Positions 8,777-17,966 of a DNA stretch of 64,000 nucleotides are shown one piece after another; the stretch's first letter is position 1; each line of letters starts with the position of its first letter. A program made the translations under genes and the position numbers. This stretch comes from Candidatus Sericytochromatia bacterium (GTDB taxonomy: Bacteria > Cyanobacteriota > Sericytochromatia > UBA7694), in contig JADMKE010000016.1 of NCBI GenBank assembly GCA_018780035.1, positions 62,001 through 126,000 on the forward strand. Direction: 5' to 3'. Under the pieces are notes generated by a model, which saw only the letters and a list, made by a program, of their open reading frames with translations, ran no database searches and had not been told where the DNA came from.

Positions 8777-9940
8777 TTAAGACTCGGCAATCTGCATTTT
8801 CACGCCCCGCAGGGCCAATTCTTCCAAGAAAATACCCGTAGGAACGGACTTCTCCAGTGGGATCGCCCCTTTTTCGGTTTGGCCCCGGGCCATCATGATC
8901 GCCACAATTGAGGCAGGAAAGCCAGTCATGCGCGACATAGAGTTAAAACCTGTGGCATCGTCAAAGAAATCAATGATCGTGTACTCCAAGGTTTTTGCTT
9001 GACCCTCTTTGAGGCCTTTGCAGGTTGCCCGCAAAACCACCAAATCTTTTTCACCCGGAAAATTGAGTTTGTCCAAGGCCAAGGTATGAAAAAGATGACG
9101 GGGAATCACCGCTTGTCCATCAACCTGGACAGGTTCAAGTTCAAGCAGCCCCAGATCGCGCATCAATTTCATTTTCTCGTAATGGCCTTTGTAGCGAATC
9201 GTCTTGTACTCAAAGGTTTTGACCTGTCCTTCATAGCTCCAGGGACAAGTGGACGTGCCACCCGAGGTTGTAAAAGCTTCGCATTCGCCCAAAGGGGCTG
9301 GCAATTGCAGGGTTTCAAGCTCCGAAAAGGTACTGACCTTGTCAATTTTGCCATCCCGCAGGATCACTGCCTGACCAAAATACTCATTGGTCAGACCTTC
9401 CACGCTAAAGACCAGCATATAGTCCAGTGGCGGTTGGGGATTTTGCGGCAGTCCACCACAACGCACCTGAACTTCGTCACAGCTATCCAGTTGGCTGATG
9501 CCATGGGCGGCCAGGGTATTGCCCAAACCCGGAGCCAAACCGCAATCTGGAATCACCGAAACACCTGCTGCCAGTGCTTTTTCATGTAATTCCAACTCCT
9601 GAAAGACCACATCGGTATTGCCGCCAAGATCGCAAAAATGGGTTTTGGCCTCAACGGCACAAGCCGCAATTTGGGGATTGAGGAAATAAGGCACGGCGCT
9701 CAGACAACTGTCTGCGGGTTTAAGCACGGCCAACAATTGTTCACGGTTGCGCACATCGACCGTGCCTGGCTCCACCACTTTTTTCTCCAGCAACCCATTG
9801 ATATGGCTCGCTGATTTTTGGGCCTGTTCGAGGCTCATATCCAGTAGTAAGACCTTGTCTGCATCTCCAAATTTGGCCATATCATAGGCAATCGTGGTGC
9901 CCTGAATGCCAGCCCCCAAAACAACGTAGGTATATCCCAT
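8777..9940 (-). CDS. saccharopine dehydrogenase-family oxidoreductase, possibly lysine 6-dehydrogenase
   Basis: The protein begins MGYTYVVLGAGIQGTTIAYD, a Rossmann dinucleotide-binding motif. It continues with features of the saccharopine dehydrogenase NAD(P) domain: SAVPYFLNPQIAACAVEA and HFCDLGGNTDVV. A central DCGLAPGLGN segment is typical of lysine 6-dehydrogenase and saccharopine reductase enzymes. The likely reaction is reversible NAD(P)-linked oxidation in lysine or related amino-acid metabolism; the substrate cannot be read from the sequence. The start is set at 9940, codon 25 of the longest frame, because AAGGAGA lies seven bases upstream of it. It faces away from the secreted-protein gene at 10018 across a 77-base gap. 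Confidence 0.75.
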   Translation of the reverse strand: MGYTYVVLGAGIQGTTIAYDMAKFGDADKVLLLDMSLEQAQKSASHINGLLEKKVVEPGTVDVRNREQLLAVLKPADSCLSAVPYFLNPQIAACAVEAKTHFCDLGGNTDVVFQELELHEKALAAGVSVIPDCGLAPGLGNTLAAHGISQLDSCDEVQVRCGGLPQNPQPPLDYMLVFSVEGLTNEYFGQAVILRDGKIDKVSTFSELETLQLPAPLGECEAFTTSGGTSTCPWSYEGQVKTFEYKTIRYKGHYEKMKLMRDLGLLELEPVQVDGQAVIPRHLFHTLALDKLNFPGEKDLVVLRATCKGLKEGQAKTLEYTIIDFFDDATGFNSMSRMTGFPASIVAIMMARGQTEKGAIPLEKSVPTGIFLEELALRGVKMQIAES

Positions 9941-10017
9941 AAAGGTCTCCTTGTGGTGTATGATTTCCATGTATTGTACCAAGCTCTCAAGCGCAATCGG
10001 CGAGGAGGACATTCAGC

Positions 10018-10614
10018 ATGTGGCAAAAGGTTCTAACGGTTTCAGGCTCGACACTCTGGGGATTGGCCCTATTTTTGGCTCAACCCATGCCACTGCAAGC
10101 TCAAACAGCTGGCTGTGGGCTTTTAAGTGAAACCCAATTGGCAGGTTTGTTGCCAGAGGCCCAAGCCATTCAGCAGCTCAGCCAAGTCCCTGGACGCTGC
10201 GTGTTTGAATGGCGCAAAGCCAATGCTGACGAACTCGAAAGACAAAATCAGGAACGCCTGCGCAGCTCCATGCAGCGTGGCGGAAGTCCCTACCAGCCCG
10301 TTTCTGGCTGGAGCAAGATCTCATTGGAGATCCGCCAAAAATTTGCCACACAAGCCCAAGCCCAAGCAGCCTTTAAGCAAGAAGCTGCCGGTCAGCGCGA
10401 AGCCCGTTTTGGTAGCCCCGACGCCTTGGGAGATCAGGCTTTTGAGGTTTTAAAAAACGACAAAAGCCTGATGGCCTGGAACAGCGAAAGCAAGACCCTG
10501 CTCTTTCAATCAGGTCTCTGTTTATTCGTGCTCAGCCTGGACGTGGCGGAGACCCCCGAAAAGAACCGCGATCTGGCAATCAAAATCGCCCAATTGGTCA
10601 AATTGGCTGCCTAA
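10018..10614 (+). CDS. secreted protein of unknown function
   Basis: The 198-residue product starts with a clear signal peptide (residues 1-29, ending in LQAQ) and is exported. The mature part begins with CGLLSETQLAGLLPEAQ and has a second cysteine in GRCVFEW, a pair that could form a disulfide. The layout (C-GLLS...GRCxF plus a C-terminal helix) recalls small DUF3558-like periplasmic proteins, but I do not claim membership. The ATG is preceded by GAGGAGGA at a good distance. It stands alone on the plus strand and converges on the PBP4-like gene, which ends 12 bases away. Confidence 0.6.
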   Translation: MWQKVLTVSGSTLWGLALFLAQPMPLQAQTAGCGLLSETQLAGLLPEAQAIQQLSQVPGRCVFEWRKANADELERQNQERLRSSMQRGGSPYQPVSGWSKISLEIRQKFATQAQAQAAFKQEAAGQREARFGSPDALGDQAFEVLKNDKSLMAWNSESKTLLFQSGLCLFVLSLDVAETPEKNRDLAIKIAQLVKLAA

Positions 10615-10626
10615 AAACAACAGCGT

Positions 10627-12063
10627 TCAACGCCAATTGACCAACTGGGTGCAGAGCAAATCCTGCGAGGCCCGTGCGGCATAAACACCTGTAAAATGGT
10701 TCATCAAAAAGGAGAAGACCAGGGTTTCGTTGTTCTTGGTCTGCAAATAGCCCGAGAGAGCCGATACCCCGTTGATAAAACCGGTTTTGGCACGGATTCT
10801 GCGCTTGAGATCGGGGGAGTTGAGACGGGCATGTAAAGTGCCATCCACTCCCGAGATCGCCAGCGAAGAGACATAGTCGACCCCCACATCAAATTGGGAG
10901 TGCATATAACTCAAAATTTGCGCCAATGAATGAGCTGTGACGCGGTTCAAAGGCGAAAGGCCAGAGCCATCTGCAATTGAGATCCCGGTTTGGTTATTCA
11001 AACCCACCATGTCTTTGAGAAATTTTTCTTGGATCACTTTGGCTCCTTTGGCCGCAGTGCCGGGTTCCCCTTCAAAAATCGCTCCCATGTATTTGAGCAG
11101 ATTTTCGGCAATCAAATTGACACTGTGTTTGTTGAGTTCGCCGACAATATCCCGCAATGGACGCGATTCTGTGCGGGCCAATTCATAGACGCCGGGAGGG
11201 GTCTTGCTCTGTTCAACCCGTCCGGGCAGGCGCACCCCCTCTTTGCGCAAGAGATTTTGAAAGACATAACCTGTGTACAGAGCCGGGTTTTCGAGATTGA
11301 TCGACTCCTTTTCTGGGCGGGCCTGGGGTGAAACGGATCCCGAGACAGTGACACGGTTTTTGCCATTGACCATGCTGCGGGCAATTTGCAAACGGGTGCG
11401 ACCGCCCGTATAAGTCTGGTTGACGATTTCGAAATACTGATTGGGGGGCTCCAAAGCCACCTCTGCGGGTTTACCGGGAATGCCAGGCCGCACCCAGACA
11501 TCAACGGTATTGCGATTCAATGAAAGCGCGCTGATCTGCGCACTGTAAGCCGAAGCACCATAGGTCTTTTTCCAGCCCCGCCCTTCGCGCAAGGGGTCAA
11601 AAAAAGTATCATCGACAATCAATTTGCCTTTGATCTCCTGAATTCCGCTGTAGCGGATCTCCGAAGCCAATTGGGTCAAACCATCATCGGTCAGCTCAGG
11701 ATCCCCGAGCCCCTTGAGGTAGAGATTGCCATTGAGTGTATTGCCCTGGATCCGACCATCGGTATAAACCAGGGTTTTAAAGCGAAATTCGGGTTTAAGC
11801 AGTGCAAGTGCTGCTGCAGAAGTCACCAATTTCATGTTGGAAGCGGGCATCAGAGGCGTATTGGCATTGTGCGAAACCAAGGATTTGCCCGTTTTGAGCG
11901 AAGTCACCTGAATACCCGTATGCGCGGCAGAAAGGCCTGGTTGCATCCACTGCACAGCTGCAGTGGTCTGGCCCGGGGAGCGGGCTGAGGCCGGAAAAAC
12001 AAAGAGAGGAAAGACCCCCAGCAAGGGAATCAAAAATCTCCGTAACTTAAAGAAATGTAACAC
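10627..12063 (-). CDS. dacB: D-alanyl-D-alanine carboxypeptidase/endopeptidase, PBP4 type (peptidase S13)
   Basis: All three penicillin-binding motifs are visible: SNMK (Ser75 nucleophile, Lys78), SVN within KHSVNLIAENLLK and KTG within RAKTGFINGVSALSGY. The order and the roughly 240-residue insertion between the first two motifs fit the S13 family, which trims or cleaves D-Ala cross-bridges in the periplasm. A signal peptide covers the first 28 residues. GTG at 12063 is preferred over GTG at 12078, because the best ribosome binding site (GGAGGG, 12067-12072) would otherwise be coding. A TATAAT on the minus strand at 12101-12096 is a likely -10 box. It is divergent from the flagellar operon. 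Confidence 0.85.
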   Translation of the reverse strand: MLHFFKLRRFLIPLLGVFPLFVFPASARSPGQTTAAVQWMQPGLSAAHTGIQVTSLKTGKSLVSHNANTPLMPASNMKLVTSAAALALLKPEFRFKTLVYTDGRIQGNTLNGNLYLKGLGDPELTDDGLTQLASEIRYSGIQEIKGKLIVDDTFFDPLREGRGWKKTYGASAYSAQISALSLNRNTVDVWVRPGIPGKPAEVALEPPNQYFEIVNQTYTGGRTRLQIARSMVNGKNRVTVSGSVSPQARPEKESINLENPALYTGYVFQNLLRKEGVRLPGRVEQSKTPPGVYELARTESRPLRDIVGELNKHSVNLIAENLLKYMGAIFEGEPGTAAKGAKVIQEKFLKDMVGLNNQTGISIADGSGLSPLNRVTAHSLAQILSYMHSQFDVGVDYVSSLAISGVDGTLHARLNSPDLKRRIRAKTGFINGVSALSGYLQTKNNETLVFSFLMNHFTGVYAARASQDLLCTQLVNWR

Positions 12064-12143
12064 AATCCCTCCGAACACAGGATAAGCTTGTTAAAATTAT
12101 ATTTTAAATTCATCATAATGCTCACAACTGTGATGAACCCACG

Positions 12144-12172
12144 TTGTTAATCCAAAGATCTTGTCGTATTAT
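12144..12172 (+). promoter_or_regulatory. sigma-70-like promoter for the flagellar operon
   Basis: TTGTTA (12144-12149) and TATTAT (12167-12172) are separated by exactly 17 bases and point into fliM, whose start is 42 bases downstream. No sigma-28-like GCCGATAA box was seen in this gap. Confidence 0.5.
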
Positions 12173-12213
12173 GTATAAGACGAGTTCCTGATGAGAATGA
12201 GGTAGTTCCTATT

Positions 12214-13110
12214 TTGACTAATAATCCTTTGCAATCACTCCGTTTTGTAAAGTCACGGCCCCTCACCGGTGATGATCTGAAGGCGTTGTATTATATTCAC
12301 GACAAGGTCGCTCAGACCCTGACAGAAATCCTGTCCGCTGAGCCGACTTCTGCTGCCACTTGGCAGGTTATCAGCGTAGAACAACAGAGCTTTCAACAGG
12401 TTTTGCGCAAATATCCGCGCGACTCCGTCTGGTCTTTGCTCGGTTTTGGCGAATCTTTGGTAGGTGGCGTGGCCCTTGTTATTGAAAAAGAGTCTGTGAT
12501 TTCGATGGTGCGTCAGGCCGGTGCCGAGATCGCGCCCGAATCCGAAAACGAGATCACGGAATTTGAATTGGGTCAGATCGACAATCGCATCCAGCAATTT
12601 TCTGAAGCCTTCTCCACGGTTTGGGGCGAACACCATCCCCTCAGCCTGCAATTAGCGACCTTCCCAAATACGCCCACCATTGATGAGTTCCGAAATTTAT
12701 TAATGGGGATCAATCCTGATACCCCATCTGTATTGCTCACCTTCCAAGTGACCATGATTGCCCGCGAAGTTCAAAAAGCGGCACTGGTCTTCCCTCAGCC
12801 TTATCTGGCACCCTTGTATCACGCTCTACAGAGCGTCTTAGAAGGGACCAATGAAGAGGCTGATTTTGAACAAGTTCAAGAGCGTATTTCCATGGTAGAC
12901 GATGTCACGACGCCTGTGATCGTAGAATTGGGCAAAACCCGTATGAGTTTTGCTGATATCCAGACCATGGAATTCAATGACTTTATTGTCCTTGACCAAA
13001 CCATTGACAAGCCTTTGACTGTCAAGGTCGGCAAGGATACCCTCATGAAAGGCATGCCTGGCACCACTTCTGATGGACGCCATCTTGCCGTGCAGATTAT
13101 GGAGTCATGA
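12214..13110 (+). CDS. fliM: flagellar motor switch protein FliM
   Basis: The 298-residue protein has the FliM layout: a middle CheC-like domain (about 30-215) and a C-terminal SpoA domain (about 225-297, from TTPVIVELGKTRMSFADIQ to LAVQIM). FliM is the middle ring protein of the C-ring and links FliG to FliN. It is the first gene of a run with fliN, fliO, fliP, fliQ and fliR. The start is TTG at 12214 with GAGG about 12 bases upstream. The usual N-terminal CheY-binding motif (LSQxEIDALL) is absent; the protein begins MTNNPLQSLRFVKSRPL. Either CheY docks elsewhere or the peptide is supplied by another subunit. Assignment rests on domain order and neighbours. Confidence 0.75.
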   Translation: MTNNPLQSLRFVKSRPLTGDDLKALYYIHDKVAQTLTEILSAEPTSAATWQVISVEQQSFQQVLRKYPRDSVWSLLGFGESLVGGVALVIEKESVISMVRQAGAEIAPESENEITEFELGQIDNRIQQFSEAFSTVWGEHHPLSLQLATFPNTPTIDEFRNLLMGINPDTPSVLLTFQVTMIAREVQKAALVFPQPYLAPLYHALQSVLEGTNEEADFEQVQERISMVDDVTTPVIVELGKTRMSFADIQTMEFNDFIVLDQTIDKPLTVKVGKDTLMKGMPGTTSDGRHLAVQIMES

Positions 13111-13147
13111 GAACCAAAATGTCTGTAGAGAGAGATAGAGTTTGACT

Positions 13148-15094
13148 ATGTACCAGCAAGATCCTTTGTTTGATGAATTGCTGCGCAAGCCGATGATGAT
13201 GGCTTCGCAGAATGATGATGATTATGATGAAGACGAAGACGAAGAGGAAGAAGACCTCTTTGGCGACGACATCATGGCCGCTCTGCAGGCTGAAAAAGAT
13301 GCGGAATCGGCTGAAGCGGATGCTTATGCTGCTTCATTGCTCGGTGGAGATGAAGGCGATGCCGAAGCGGCCCCCGCTGAACCTGTCGCTCCCCCACCCC
13401 CTCCGAAAGAATATACGTTACCGGGTATTTGGCGTCACCCCTGGGGCTATCGCCTGATCACCCTGTTTGGCTTTGTGCCATTGGCCTTGCTGGCGGCATT
13501 TACCGTCATTCAAAAAAGTCTCAGCTTGCCCATGACTTTGTTCATGGTGGTTTTTGTGGTTGGCCTGGGCTTCTCCATTCACCACATGCTCTATCTCAAC
13601 GCCAATAAATACACCTTTACTGTCAGTTTTGACAACGTTCGCGGTTTTTTCCGCTGGTCAGAAGTCTTGGTGATTTCTGCTGTGCTTTTGGGTGTGGCCT
13701 TCTTAAATCTGGGTAATTTGGCCAAAGGCAAACCCCTGACACTTTCAGGCAAGCCGGTGGCCACCGCTGCCCATACTTCTGAAAACGAAGAAGAAGTGGT
13801 CTACTCTTCATTTAAACAAGCCAAAAACACCAGCACAGCCAGCAGTGAAAGCAAACCCGCAGTCGCTGGCGGTGCCGTTGGCATCAGTGGCGTCAAAGAA
13901 AAAGTCGGCGACAAATACAATAAAGCCTTAAAAGGCGGCGTAGCTGGCTCTGCAGCAGGTTTAATCGGCAGTCAAGAATTGCCCGATGAAACCATGCCCA
14001 AGTCTGAAACCGCTCCTTTGCGTGGCACAGGCAGTCCTGTCTTAGACATGCTTTTTATGGGCGGATCTCTGGCTGCCGCTTTTGGTTATGCTTTTGTCTT
14101 GGCCATTGCCGGCGCCATCTTTGGCCTAATGCGCAAATTTGAAACCCCGTTTTCACGTAAATATGTTGAAACCATTCACGTGGACACGGCCAAAGTCACC
14201 CGCATTGACGAACCCGAATCCGCCCCAGCCATGGGAGTGCTGAATATTGTTGCTCGTATGACAATTGGAGCCAGCTTTGGTGCTACCTTGGGCTTCATTC
14301 TCGGTTTGCTCAGCATTGTTTTACTGAGTCTCTTCTTCGGCAGAGAAATCAGTAATCCCGCGGTAGCACCTTTGCTTTCAAGCCTCGGACTGGCCCCCAG
14401 CGCCGACCTGGCTTTTACCCACGCAGTCACTTTGGGTGGTCTGATGATTCCCTTTGTGATTCTGGTGGTTGGCAAAATGTCTCCCCAGGGTCTGTCGGTC
14501 AGCGATGAGCTGATCCGCACCCACTATCGTCATGAGCCCCAAGGCCGTGTCATTCCTGCGGACCAAGCCGGTGGTGCATTTGCCAATCCTGCGATCATCA
14601 GCTTTGATGGCAGTGGCATGATGCCTGATGCACTGGAAGCCGAGCTGGAAACCAGCAAACTCATGGAAGAACTGTCCATGGACGAAGACAATCTGGCCTC
14701 TGAAATCATTGATGAATTTGGCCGTGACTTTGAAAGCGTCTTTGGCATCGACACCCGTGAACTTCTGGCGCCCCATACCAGCCGTCACATCGTCGATAAA
14801 AAATTGCTCTCCTCTGCACTGGATGAGTCCTTCGGAGAACTGGGCAACGTACCTGTTGAGATCAGCGCGGAACTGGGTCAGGCCACCCTGGATCTGGTTG
14901 AGTGGCTGAATCTGAAAGAGGGCACACTGGTTCTGCTGAACAAGCCAGCCAATGAAGAAATTGATATCCTGTTTAACGGGGTACGTAAAGGCAAAGGGAA
15001 GCTGCTCGTCACTGACAGCAACCTGTCTGTAAAGGTTTCAACAACCTATTTTGGTGGTAATAATGGCCATCAATTGCAAAATCTGACTGTTTAA
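13148..15094 (+). CDS. multi-spanning membrane protein with C-terminal FliN-like SpoA domain
   Basis: This 648-residue protein sits between fliM and fliN. The N-terminus carries a very acidic stretch (residues about 22-40, nearly all Asp and Glu) and an Ala/Pro-rich linker. Six hydrophobic helices follow, near residues 100-120, 125-147, 172-190, 300-328, 366-400 and 425-445. The last 85 residues (from [20 protein letters not shown]) match the FliN/FliM SpoA fold. SpoA domains build the cytoplasmic C-ring, so this protein could hold C-ring material at the membrane. The fusion is unlike any standard flagellar component I know. ATG 13148 is chosen over TTG 13142 because GAGATAGAG lies at a better distance. 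Confidence 0.7.
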   Translation: MYQQDPLFDELLRKPMMMASQNDDDYDEDEDEEEEDLFGDDIMAALQAEKDAESAEADAYAASLLGGDEGDAEAAPAEPVAPPPPPKEYTLPGIWRHPWGYRLITLFGFVPLALLAAFTVIQKSLSLPMTLFMVVFVVGLGFSIHHMLYLNANKYTFTVSFDNVRGFFRWSEVLVISAVLLGVAFLNLGNLAKGKPLTLSGKPVATAAHTSENEEEVVYSSFKQAKNTSTASSESKPAVAGGAVGISGVKEKVGDKYNKALKGGVAGSAAGLIGSQELPDETMPKSETAPLRGTGSPVLDMLFMGGSLAAAFGYAFVLAIAGAIFGLMRKFETPFSRKYVETIHVDTAKVTRIDEPESAPAMGVLNIVARMTIGASFGATLGFILGLLSIVLLSLFFGREISNPAVAPLLSSLGLAPSADLAFTHAVTLGGLMIPFVILVVGKMSPQGLSVSDELIRTHYRHEPQGRVIPADQAGGAFANPAIISFDGSGMMPDALEAELETSKLMEELSMDEDNLASEIIDEFGRDFESVFGIDTRELLAPHTSRHIVDKKLLSSALDESFGELGNVPVEISAELGQATLDLVEWLNLKEGTLVLLNKPANEEIDILFNGVRKGKGKLLVTDSNLSVKVSTTYFGGNNGHQLQNLTV

Positions 15095-15116
15095 TATTCG
15101 AGGAGGCATTTCATCC

Positions 15117-15521
15117 GTGGCAGAAACGAAAGCGCAAAATAAACCGACGCGCAAAATGACGGTCAGTCCCGTCAAATTTGCACCCCTGGTCCGGGATCTG
15201 CCCACCTCTGCCGTTACTGGGGTTCTGGGTAATCTGGAACTGGTAAAAGACGTCAAAATGGACGTTACGGTGGAATTGGGAAGAACCCATCTCCCCCTGA
15301 AAGAAGTTCTTCAATTAGAAGACTCTTCAGTGATCAAATTAGAGCGTCTGGCCGGAGAACCGGTAGACTTGCTGGTAAATGGCCGTTTGATCGCCAAAGG
15401 AGAAGTTGTCGTCATCGGCAATAACTTCGGCGTCAAAATCACCCAGGTTCACAAGCCCAAAGCTTCTGAGTCCGGTGGTGATTCCAGTGCCATGGAAGGA
15501 TTCGATGAGGGCGGTTATTAA
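15117..15521 (+). CDS. fliN: flagellar motor switch protein FliN
   Basis: The 134-residue product has a short charged N-terminus and then a single SpoA domain: [40 protein letters not shown] and [15 protein letters not shown]. These are the hallmark FliN segments. FliN forms the bottom of the C-ring and helps deliver export substrates. The C-terminus carries a 20-residue Gly/Ser/Asp-rich tail that is not usual. The start is GTG with GAGGAGG eight bases upstream. The gene follows the membrane-SpoA fusion by 22 bases and precedes fliO by 18, so all are co-transcribed. Confidence 0.9.
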   Translation: MAETKAQNKPTRKMTVSPVKFAPLVRDLPTSAVTGVLGNLELVKDVKMDVTVELGRTHLPLKEVLQLEDSSVIKLERLAGEPVDLLVNGRLIAKGEVVVIGNNFGVKITQVHKPKASESGGDSSAMEGFDEGGY

Positions 15522-15539
15522 CTAACCGCTGAATTTTTC

Positions 15540-15932
15540 ATGGGGGAACCCTTTCAGTTTGACTATGTAGGCTATTTGCGAAATATGGTTTTCCTTATCA
15601 TTTTGATGGGAATCCTGGCCTTTATCTTGGTTAAACTGAAAGGTGGCAAAGCCCAAATACCTGGGCTCCCCCTTTTAAAATTGCCCAAAATAGGCAATAA
15701 TTCAAGCCAACAGATTCGGATTGTCGAACGCACGCTGTTGGAGGGAAGAAAAAATCTGTATCTGATACAGGTTTTCGAAGACCAGTATTGGTTGATCGGT
15801 ACGACAGATACCCAGATTACCAATTTGGGGCAAGTCAAGCCCCCTTACGAGATGGGTGATGGCGCAGAGCCAGACAATCCCAAAGCCTTTGCAGAATATG
15901 TGGAAGATCATGAAACAAAAACAACTGATTAA
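15540..15932 (+). CDS. fliO: flagellar biosynthetic protein FliO
   Basis: This is a 130-residue protein with one membrane helix (residues 10-33, MVFLIILMGILAFILVKL). Its cytoplasmic domain contains IRIVERTLLEGRKNLYLIQV and QYWLIGTTDTQITNLGQV, the conserved FliO core. FliO assists FliP assembly in the flagellar export gate. The last 23 bases overlap the start of fliP. Its position between fliN and fliP is the classical gene order. Confidence 0.85.
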   Translation: MGEPFQFDYVGYLRNMVFLIILMGILAFILVKLKGGKAQIPGLPLLKLPKIGNNSSQQIRIVERTLLEGRKNLYLIQVFEDQYWLIGTTDTQITNLGQVKPPYEMGDGAEPDNPKAFAEYVEDHETKTTD

Positions 15933-16725
15933 GACTCTTGGAATAGCCTCTTTGGCTGTTTTAGCTCTGATCCTCCTTTTTTATACTTTGCCAGTGCTGG
16001 CCCAGAATGGCCCTTTGCCCACAAAACCAGTCACGCCAGCCAATCCGAGTAATTTATTGGACTCCATCGACCTGCGTAAATCGATGAGTCTGGAGGAATT
16101 GGGTACGCCCTTACAGCTGATCGTTTTTATGTCTTTATTGACGATCCTGCCTTTTATGTTTATCATGACCACCTCCTTTATCCGCACGATTATTGTTTTG
16201 AGCTTTTTGCGTACGGCAATGGGCACCCAAACCAATCCGCCCAACCAGGTGGTGGTGGGTATTGCCTTGTTCTTAACGCTCTATACCATGTCTCCCGTGT
16301 GGGATCGCATCAACAATGACGCAATTGTGCCCTACCTCGACAATAAAATCACCCAATCGATTGCGGTAGAGCGGGGCTTGACCCCGATCAAGACCTTTAT
16401 GCTCAAACACACCAGCAAACAAGAATTGGGGTTTTTCATCCGGTTGGCCAACGAACCCAAACCCCAACGTCCCTCGGATGTGCCGCTGCATGTCGTTGTG
16501 CCGGCCTTTATGGTCAGCGAATTGACCACTGGCTTTAAAATGGGTTTTGTCTTGTTCTTGCCCTTCTTGGTCATTGACTTGGTGGTTGCCAATACCTTGT
16601 TGGCTTTGGGGATGATGATGTTATCACCCGTCACCATCTCTTTGCCCTTTAAGATTCTGGTCTTTACCTTGGCAGATGGTTGGTTCTTGATCCTCCAAGC
16701 CATTGTCATGAGTTTCCGAATATGA
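15910..16725 (+). CDS. fliP: flagellar biosynthetic protein FliP
   Basis: The protein has 271 residues, with a cleavable N-terminal signal (KQLIKTLGIASLAVLALIL) typical of FliP and then the FliP/SctR core: FMFIMTTSFIRTIIVLSFLR, TNPPNQVVVGIALFLTL and the C-terminal helix pair ending LADGWFLILQAIVMSF. FliP pentamers form the pore of the export gate in the inner membrane. The ATG at 15910 is preferred to upstream codons because it gives a normal signal sequence; it overlaps fliO by 23 bases. All export-gate genes in this operon are intact. Confidence 0.95.
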   Translation: MKQKQLIKTLGIASLAVLALILLFYTLPVLAQNGPLPTKPVTPANPSNLLDSIDLRKSMSLEELGTPLQLIVFMSLLTILPFMFIMTTSFIRTIIVLSFLRTAMGTQTNPPNQVVVGIALFLTLYTMSPVWDRINNDAIVPYLDNKITQSIAVERGLTPIKTFMLKHTSKQELGFFIRLANEPKPQRPSDVPLHVVVPAFMVSELTTGFKMGFVLFLPFLVIDLVVANTLLALGMMMLSPVTISLPFKILVFTLADGWFLILQAIVMSFRI

Positions 16726-16741
16726 GGGGGAAATAACCAGC

Positions 16742-17014
16742 GTGTCTCAAAATCTGATTCTCACCCTGGGCACCCAAGCGATCACCATGATTGTCTTGAT
16801 GTCTTTGCCCCTGATTTTAACAGCCATGCTTGTGGGTTTAACCGTGAGTATTTTGCAGGCTGTGACCCAGATTCAGGAACAAACCTTGAGCTTTGTGCCT
16901 AAAACGATTTGTGTTTTCAGCATGCTCATTTTGATCAGTCCCTGGCATATGTCTACTATTGGTGAGTATCTCAAACATTTGCTGATCAATTTGCCCACTT
17001 ATCTGAGCCGGTAG
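16742..17014 (+). CDS. fliQ: flagellar biosynthetic protein FliQ
   Basis: The 90-residue protein contains two membrane helices and the conserved core LPLILTAMLVGLTVSILQAV followed by TQIQEQTLSFVPK, which is diagnostic for FliQ/SctS. It wraps the FliP pore in the export gate. It starts with GTG, with GAGGGGG about 10 bases upstream, directly after fliP. Length and position are normal for the family. Confidence 0.95.
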   Translation: MSQNLILTLGTQAITMIVLMSLPLILTAMLVGLTVSILQAVTQIQEQTLSFVPKTICVFSMLILISPWHMSTIGEYLKHLLINLPTYLSR

Positions 17015-17027
17015 GCCAGAAAACCCT

Positions 17028-17921
17028 ATGGAATACATTGTCTTCGCCCTGGAGAAGCATGTACCCATTTTCATGCTGGTGGTGGCCCGCACCCTCGCTC
17101 TGACACTGCAAACGCCGTATTTAGGCTCTGCGACCGTTCCGGGTATGGTCAGGGTGAGTATTTGCCTCTCACTCTCTTTTTTCTACCTGCTGGGCACCCC
17201 CAATTTGCCGGCTGAAATTCCCACCAGCTTTTTGCCCTATATGCTGCTGATGATTCGGGAGTTTTTGGTGGGCGTTCTGTTTGGCTTCTGCGCCAATATT
17301 ATTTTGGTCGCGATTCAAGCAGGGGGCGAAATTATTGACGTGCAAATTGGCTTGAGTATGGTGATGCAATTCAACCCCCAAACAAAACAGCAGAGCACGG
17401 TCATTGGTAAATTTATGTACCAATTGGCAACCATTGTTTTGATCAGTTCTTATTCTCATCTCTTCCTACTTAAGGCCTATTTTAAGACCTTTGAGATCTT
17501 GCCGATTGGCACCTTTGACTTTGGGACAGGGCTGGCACTCAAAGGGATCATCGACATCACTTCGCAAATTTTTGTGGTGGGAGCCCAAATCGCATTGCCC
17601 ATTATTGTGGTCGTTTTTGTCGTGGATTTTGGTTTGGGCATGATGAACCGGGTTGCCCCCCAGATCAATATTTTGGAACTCAACTTTGCCATGAAACCCA
17701 CCACAGGTATGATGCTGATCGTCGTGATTTTTGCCACCCTGATTTCAGTTTTGCACGATTTTTCCTACCGCATGTCGGTCAACGCCCAAGGCTCGATTAC
17801 GGCCGTGGCGGAAGGCATCCGCTGGAAACAGATGAACCAGAACAACAAACACAAAGCCCTATTGGAAAAAGAGGGAGTCCCCCCTGATTTCCCCATCTTC
17901 AGACCCCCAGGACTTGAGTGA
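17028..17921 (+). CDS. fliR: flagellar biosynthetic protein FliR
   Basis: The product has six or more hydrophobic helices and FliR/SctT signatures such as REFLVGVLFGFCANIILVAI and GGEIIDVQIGLSM in the N-terminal half. FliR completes the FliPQR export gate. At 297 residues it is about 35 longer than most FliR proteins. The extra part is a polar C-terminal tail (from RWKQMNQNNKHKALLEKEG) that should lie in the cytoplasm. FlhB, the usual next gene, is not found here; a TPR protein follows instead. Confidence 0.9.
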   Translation: MEYIVFALEKHVPIFMLVVARTLALTLQTPYLGSATVPGMVRVSICLSLSFFYLLGTPNLPAEIPTSFLPYMLLMIREFLVGVLFGFCANIILVAIQAGGEIIDVQIGLSMVMQFNPQTKQQSTVIGKFMYQLATIVLISSYSHLFLLKAYFKTFEILPIGTFDFGTGLALKGIIDITSQIFVVGAQIALPIIVVVFVVDFGLGMMNRVAPQINILELNFAMKPTTGMMLIVVIFATLISVLHDFSYRMSVNAQGSITAVAEGIRWKQMNQNNKHKALLEKEGVPPDFPIFRPPGLE

Positions 17922-17966
17922 ACGTCCAACTGCACTATTTAAACCGATGAGAGAATTGAGAAGACT

